A stretch of DNA of 10,551 nucleotides, taken from contig CAWVWF010000121.1 of assembly GCA_963933885.1 (NCBI GenBank), positions 1 through 10,551 on the forward strand, read 5' to 3'. Under the pieces are notes generated by a model that did not search any database, was not told where the DNA came from, and worked only from the letters and a program-made list of their open reading frames with translations. Positions 8,701 through 10,551 of this stretch are shown here, piece by piece. The stretch is from CAWVWF01 sp963933885. GTDB lineage: Bacteria; Bacteroidota; Bacteroidia; Flavobacteriales_C; GCA-002722245. Within the stretch, counting starts at the first letter, position 1. Each line of letters begins with the position of its first letter. Both the position numbers and the translations under genes were made by a program.

Positions 8701-9943
8701 TAATAATACGGATGAAAATAATTCAACTCCTGTTGATCTTGTTTCAACATCATCTCCTACTAAACCTAATCTTGAAGGCGCCTCCATTTTAGGAGAAGGA
8801 ACTGTGGAAGAACTTCAGGCTGAGGATGAGTTTGTTTTGAATACGCAAAAGACTTATTCTACTAATGACGTTATTCCTGTTAATAATGAAATGCCAAAAG
8901 GTATAATTTATCAAGTACAAGTAGGTGCCTTTAGGAACAAAATTGATCCATCTATATTTAATGGTTTAAGTCCTTTAGTTGGAGAGAAAACTTCATCAGG
9001 AATTATCAGATATAAGGTTGGTTACTTCCGAGGATTCAAATCAGCTAACATGGCAAAAGGAAGAATTAGGAACTTAGGTTATAGAGATGCTTTTGTTGTT
9101 GTATTCTTTGATGGACAACGAATTACTATTCCAGATGCACAGTATGTAATTGACAATGCAGACGAATCTGAGAAGTTTGTTTATGAAAATTTAGTAATGG
9201 ATGAAGTTCAGAAATTGAAGCAATTAGGTATTACTGAAGAAGAAGCTACAGATGATCCGGTTGATATTTCAACGTCTCCTGTTTTAGCTAGTAATTCTGT
9301 GAATACTTCACCAACAGTTTCAGGTGATAATGGATTAGAAAATGACTTATTAAATGTTGGAGGAGTTTTCTTCACAGTACAAGTTGGAGTGTTTAGATCT
9401 CCAAGAGTGAGTTCTGATTTACATGGTGTTTCACCTTTATTAACTGAAAAACTAAACAATGGATTATTAAGATATACAACTGGAGTTTACAGGAACTATG
9501 TTTCAGCAGATTCAAGAAAAGTAGCAGTTAGAAACGAAGGTGTGAAAGATGCTTTTGTAATTGCATACAACGGTAGAAATAAAATTTCAACAACTTCAGC
9601 CAAATCTCTTTCGGATAATGATGATACAAATACAACTACTGAAAACTCAACAACTACTTCAGCTGATATAGTATTTAAGGTTCAGGTAGGGGCATATAGA
9701 GCGCCGATAGTTCTAGAGAATACACCTGTGTTTAAGGATTTAACAGCTTATCCAATTTCTAGTATTACTCGCCCATCAGGTTTACTTATTTACATGGCAG
9801 GTTCATATAAATCAAAGTCTGAAGCCAATGATTTCAGACAAGTAGTAAGAGCTGCTGGTGGTGCTGATTGTTTCGTTGTTGCTCTTCAGAATGGTAAGAG
9901 AATTCCAATGAAAACTGCATTAGAAATCCTTAAGAATCAGTAG
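2765..9943 (+). CDS. Giant secreted TPR - PD40 propeller - CRD-like - helical spacer - triple SPOR protein (2392 aa)
   Basis: Residues 1 to about 25 are a Sec signal peptide (LLALLVVFISFSAFTG) without a lipobox Cys, so a soluble periplasmic protein is expected. Residues 31-130 are TPR-like helices (KHFSKGEYTQCVELF, KEQAIRFLKFAI, FFYGRALHLNYQFSKA). About 203-345 hold PD40/WD40-like propeller blades, with GGKDIF, DEDFPYLHPNGRVLYF and GGYDVF. About 354-424 resemble a carboxypeptidase-regulatory (CRD) beta domain. From about 450 to 2040 runs a charged, mostly helical spacer rich in Glu, Lys and Ala, with internal repeats and Ser/Thr/Val-rich linkers. Three SPOR-like domains end the protein (about 2046-2122, 2200-2276, 2302-2380), each opening with VQVGxF/Y. 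SPOR domains of known proteins bind denuded peptidoglycan. TPR-PD40-CRD is the PorE order, but PorE ends in an OmpA_C domain and is far shorter. I infer an envelope scaffold tied to peptidoglycan, working with the PorP/SprF protein encoded next. The frame is uninterrupted over 7.2 kb. Very few Cys are present. The exact role is unknown. Confidence 0.92.
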   Translation: MQKSKWLNSLLALLVVFISFSAFTGDFETEEDLIKTANKHFSKGEYTQCVELFSQLVSNHPQDPNYNFKYGTCLLFSTEDKEQAIRFLKFAINKGGEVEPEAYFFYGRALHLNYQFSKAKAQYIKFRSTVKPKVSAKKGIVAYITQCSSAERLIDDIQQINVVNKKKVNKSEFFRSYRLGSMKRNIIVKPEEFQTKEDKKANEYSLIVHNPMNEVIYVSGYNKKDGMGGKDIFKIQKMPDGTFSEPINVGPSINTAQDEDFPYLHPNGRVLYFASKGHNSIGGYDVFRSELDTLLNLWGNAVNVGFAVNSPDDDVLYVSDMDENIAYFASSRENKQGEITVYKILPNNSNVPAVIVQGEILIKGSTQNKAKVVVYDEEGEEVGVYTSQQQSGAFTMTLEESTTFSIGIRAPGKPEEKVTLIVPAKADESIISKKFVIENGKLSLVDNSALLANAEYKKKIIAESARLNVNQSKDVEFNTKIEKKEIKTTPVVDEVADVETDVVDEAIDLTASAQEELDEITAAEKKIKKQIDATYFVAQKKKIKSNLIKDEIEELSEELADAYSESDKKIKRDEITKKQKDLRVNTTEAVSALEVAQVKEKELRIKAKERESAEAYLNAVKKAEKSGNSSASIAALEKARDNLDVIQEDIKRMKEDDGSAKTFAKIDAAKKNVADKELALDIVETDISDIKREKKDLLDQAESTRNKGLKEELKLQVKELDQESKYKVVEQDVAKAALTEARSELDVLESSKNIFAEINEEAEDEGLVMMSETQKTKIQEEVAFVEQEAEANKKKTEQDRIAKEKAEKDRIKAIEAEQLALSVKTNSVDEINEEIDKVTKAGEVTNEEQYSDELKKAEIKKQELASIREEKDLMELSLNGPGSSREKKSIQKKIDELATQEVEAIKEIRTYVDKAKEQEEILTEEEKSANSEKIEALASLEETIVEIEKVQEEEELLVTETETETGSEVSSEEEIVVDEVPEVATEKIVVDVETATDNEIDNIVSNQTKIRSYDFSTDNNWDGVEDKIDEISKLKKEAIELLKESNIAQIESEKKGGKSSSSADKLKEKAIEKLFDASEIEGEIHAKEFSANREILEKEIFKNKDMSTDQLKNKAKEVSDLWTKASVRRAIADESKDETERVKLINEAGELEKAALDAQKELSLDIDSRKEVVALLESEKLAEAEKEAIAIAQTKAIAEKAAMTLAQEKADELAVQELADAQASATASVEGSTETSVEGSTETSVEGSTETSVEGSTETSVEGSTETKEINTQLTDVTPKGTSAETQNTELTSTGSKNGDSESTTSETGSTSEASNQTTQRSNLTSEQTATPSTSKNNVDLTSYDKENPSKKAIASGNEVGYGIKRERGFEYGPSSKTKLELAAAEKLENEAVDYYYQAAALKEKANDNPYDAKKLNKEAGKLLKKGKKVQDEANIQYQKVNAAEIKYNDDEIAFSLENDDIVKSDSAKLIVREANKIFDKALAIRKTASKEKDSNKSSELINEAYQLELKAIEKQNYVLSGELDGEEETEFEDVVVNTVKEEENEYTKKAANLRVLADEESNESKKQTLFVEARRYQLAGNTKRTKRMQNELTADKIVYENNTNFIKTARKQSNNNTPANKAYDLELEADSLFALAEAVRIKSSNNSDQVSRIEQIEESKELMAEAKETQASAVRKYQESKSAPDEPNFIAKFRDEQEEEVIANTGTTDPAVEIEKPEEITSVVEEEEVPVEVVEIIEEIPIEIAIEEEEVVETETVQVNVKQVSTEETNTTVVEEVVRETEITEEVAVTQNSVEETGTSSKGISAPAGVQMVKDSYKSLTVDAKTIEMQEVARVERIEVLKIQSIDNKNKSEELLSTVDAMEDENEIMQTIAKANTYRNKGEAEEVEAKNEEIILKNNIAEGAAMRREAELILDGLRPDIKKDILAEEENSSPELKKIQEFLAQESVDVASVDPIVNVDPVDNTPIDNIAVDNSSVDNNTDENNSTPVDLVSTSSPTKPNLEGASILGEGTVEELQAEDEFVLNTQKTYSTNDVIPVNNEMPKGIIYQVQVGAFRNKIDPSIFNGLSPLVGEKTSSGIIRYKVGYFRGFKSANMAKGRIRNLGYRDAFVVVFFDGQRITIPDAQYVIDNADESEKFVYENLVMDEVQKLKQLGITEEEATDDPVDISTSPVLASNSVNTSPTVSGDNGLENDLLNVGGVFFTVQVGVFRSPRVSSDLHGVSPLLTEKLNNGLLRYTTGVYRNYVSADSRKVAVRNEGVKDAFVIAYNGRNKISTTSAKSLSDNDDTNTTTENSTTTSADIVFKVQVGAYRAPIVLENTPVFKDLTAYPISSITRPSGLLIYMAGSYKSKSEANDFRQVVRAAGGADCFVVALQNGKRIPMKTALEILKNQ
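6122..7809 (+). repeat. Degenerate helical protein repeat in the spacer of the giant gene
   Basis: By eye, at least five segments share a pattern of the form KAxxxRxxA, a polar D/N/S/K turn, then LINEAxxLExxA. They lie at residues about 1122-1160 (WTKASVRRAIADES, LINEAGELEKAA), 1395-1436 (YYYQAAALKEKAND, LNKEAGKLLKKG), 1479-1519 (FDKALAIRKTASKE, LINEAYQLELKA), 1548-1589 (TKKAANLRVLADEE, LFVEARRYQLAG) and 1634-1676 (FALAEAVRIKSSNN, IEESKELMAEAK). Spacing of the last four is irregular, about 69-86 residues. DNA identity is low, so the duplications are old. The unit would form a helical hairpin, perhaps a TPR-like solenoid. Confidence 0.55.
6446..6565 (+). repeat. In-frame 24-nt tandem repeat, five copies (SVEGSTET x5)
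   Basis: Five head-to-tail 24-nt units encode residues 1228-1267 of the giant protein as five SVEGSTET octapeptides. Copies 2-5 are identical; copy 1 differs only in its last base (ACA instead of ACG). Near-identity at silent positions points to recent expansion by slippage or recombination. Copy-number change would alter spacer length without shifting the frame. The units are contiguous without spacers, so this is not a CRISPR array. Confidence 0.97.
8609..8710 (+). repeat. Short V/I-D-N / V-D-P peptide repeat region
   Basis: Residues 1949-1982 of the giant protein consist of short, drifting units built on V/I-D-N or V-D-P (VDPVDN, IDNIA, VDNSS, VDNNT). It lies between the last helical spacer and the first SPOR domain and looks like a flexible hinge. 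The DNA copies vary, so it is not a perfect microsatellite. Confidence 0.6.
8900..9905 (+). repeat. Three tandem SPOR-like domain coding segments
   Basis: Segments at about 8900-9128, 9362-9590 and 9668-9905 encode related domains of about 77-80 residues. Each opens with a YQVQVGAF-type strand (VQVGAF, VQVGVF, VQVGAY), continues with SPLVGEK/SPLLTEK/YPISSIT, then a YKVGYFRGFKSA-type strand-helix (TTGVYRNYVSA, MAGSYKSKSEA), and closes with DAFVV/DAFVI/DCFVV. This is the strand-helix-strand-strand-helix-strand layout of SPOR (Pfam PF05036). The linkers differ (about 78 and about 25 residues). Copies 1 and 2 look closest to each other. The third ends 12 residues before the stop. Confidence 0.8.
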
Positions 9944-9967
9944 TGAATCTTACTCGTTTTTTCCACT

Positions 9968-9997
9968 TTGCTTCTCTTTCAAAATTTCTTAACTTTA
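9968..9997 (+). promoter_or_regulatory. Weak candidate promoter of the PorP/SprF-family gene
   Basis: TTG (9968-9970), a 19-nt spacer and TAACTTTA (9990-9997) match the Bacteroidota promoter except for the last base of the -7 element. It lies in the 75-nt gap after the giant gene, about 21 nt before the ATG. There is no terminator in the gap, so read-through from the giant gene is also likely. Confidence 0.3.
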
Positions 9998-10018
9998 GTA
10001 ACTGTTGTAAGTTCAGCT

Positions 10019-10551
10019 ATGAAGAGATTTTTAAGTGTAATATTGTTTTGTATGTGTTTAGGCGTAGTTGCTCAAGACGTGCATTTTACACAATGGATGC
10101 ATGCTCCTCAAACATATGCTCCTTCAACTATTGGAGATTTTGATGGGAAGTATCGTTTTCATGGGAACTATAGAAATCAATGGTCTTCTATTACAGTTCC
10201 TTTTGTAACGTTTGCTATGATGGCGGAATCAAACAGTATTAAGACAATTCCAGGTTTAGGTGTTAAAGCTGGTTTGGTTTACGATGTTACTGGAGATTCA
10301 AAATTCTCAACAACTCATTTAGACCTTGGTGCTGGTTATACAATTCCAATGAATGATTCATTGGGAGAGTTTAGGATTGGTATTCAACCTACATTTACAC
10401 AAAAGAAAATTGATTTAGAGGCTTTAACTTTTGATAACCAATACAACGGATATTTTTTCGATGGGAATCTAGGTTCGGGAGAGAACATCCCAAGGCTTTC
10501 TAGATGGTACTTTGATCTTTCGTTAGGTGTACAATACAAAGTTAAATTAAC
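10019..10551 (+). CDS. PorP/SprF-family type IX secretion-associated outer-membrane protein, N-terminal part
   Basis: The frame opens at ATG 10019 and stays open to the right edge (177 codons), so the gene is cut by the window. Residues 1-19 are a signal peptide (MKRFLSVILFCMCLGVVAQ). The mature part begins DVHFTQWMHAPQTYAPS and continues with FHGNYRNQWSSI, the hallmark start of the PorP/SprF family (usually QDPxFSQ..., then YRxQW). Beta-strand-like segments follow (GLGVKAGLVYDV, THLDLGAGYTIPM, FRIGIQPTFTQKKID, WYFDLSLGVQYKV), as expected for an outer-membrane barrel. Family members help gliding adhesins or T9SS cargo reach or stay on the cell surface, and they are often paired with a large PD40 protein gene upstream, as here. 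A shorter frame at 9943-10143 overlaps it but shows no family features. I am sure of the family, not of which partner it serves. Confidence 0.92.
   Translation, partial: MKRFLSVILFCMCLGVVAQDVHFTQWMHAPQTYAPSTIGDFDGKYRFHGNYRNQWSSITVPFVTFAMMAESNSIKTIPGLGVKAGLVYDVTGDSKFSTTHLDLGAGYTIPMNDSLGEFRIGIQPTFTQKKIDLEALTFDNQYNGYFFDGNLGSGENIPRLSRWYFDLSLGVQYKVKL

Noticed and set aside
9298..9306. DnaA-box-like TGTGAATAC inside the giant gene
   Set aside because: A lone one-mismatch site in coding sequence is expected by chance in AT-rich DNA; it also cautions against over-reading the intergenic cluster.
2765..9943. Giant gene as a T9SS-secreted adhesin
   Set aside because: The C-terminus is a SPOR-like domain and no type A or B T9SS C-terminal sorting domain is visible; no Ig-like, lectin or cadherin repeats are seen.
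2765..9943. Frameshift or fusion artefact behind the unusual length
   Set aside because: One uninterrupted frame with uniform codon use runs through all domains, and signal peptide and C-terminal domains are in the expected places.
9943..10143. Plus-strand 66-aa open frame after the giant gene
   Set aside because: Its sequence has no family features, and it overlaps in another frame the PorP/SprF gene, which has a signal peptide and clear family motifs.

Overview
The window looks like chromosome from a low-GC member of the Bacteroidota, most likely Flavobacteriales; I would not name a family with confidence. The evidence is AT-rich intergenic DNA, promoters of the TTG-N19-TAnnTTTG type, starts without Shine-Dalgarno sites, and typical lineage genes: a PorP/SprF-family protein, PD40 propeller repeats and an NspC-type polyamine enzyme.

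Layout from left to right. (1) The 3' half of nspC, carboxynorspermidine/carboxyspermidine decarboxylase, on the + strand. (2) A 74-residue protein of unknown function on the - strand, converging on nspC; its own intrinsic terminator abuts the nspC stop. (3) A 195-nt divergent intergenic region with a tight cluster of DnaA-box-like 9-mers next to a very AT-rich tract, a possible replication origin or DnaA-controlled region. (4) A two-gene unit: an ECF-type sigma factor and, overlapping it by 4 nt, a single-pass membrane protein that is a candidate anti-sigma/regulator, closed by a strong terminator. (5) A clear Bacteroidota promoter, with an inverted repeat touching its -33 element, driving one huge gene (2392 codons). 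(6) The 5' part of a PorP/SprF-family outer-membrane protein gene running off the right edge.

The giant protein is the centrepiece. It has a signal peptide, an N-terminal TPR region, PD40 beta-propeller repeats and a carboxypeptidase-regulatory-like beta domain. About 1600 residues of acidic/lysine-rich helical spacer follow, with a degenerate helical repeat and a nearly perfect 5 x 8-residue tandem repeat, and then three SPOR-like domains at the C-terminus. TPR-PD40-CRD is the order known from PorE of the type IX secretion/gliding apparatus, where the last domain is a peptidoglycan-binding OmpA_C domain. Here SPOR domains, which in other proteins bind denuded peptidoglycan, sit in that place. 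With a PorP/SprF gene directly downstream, I infer a cell-envelope complex linking the outer membrane to peptidoglycan. The upstream sigma/membrane-protein pair is a plausible but unproven regulator of envelope genes.
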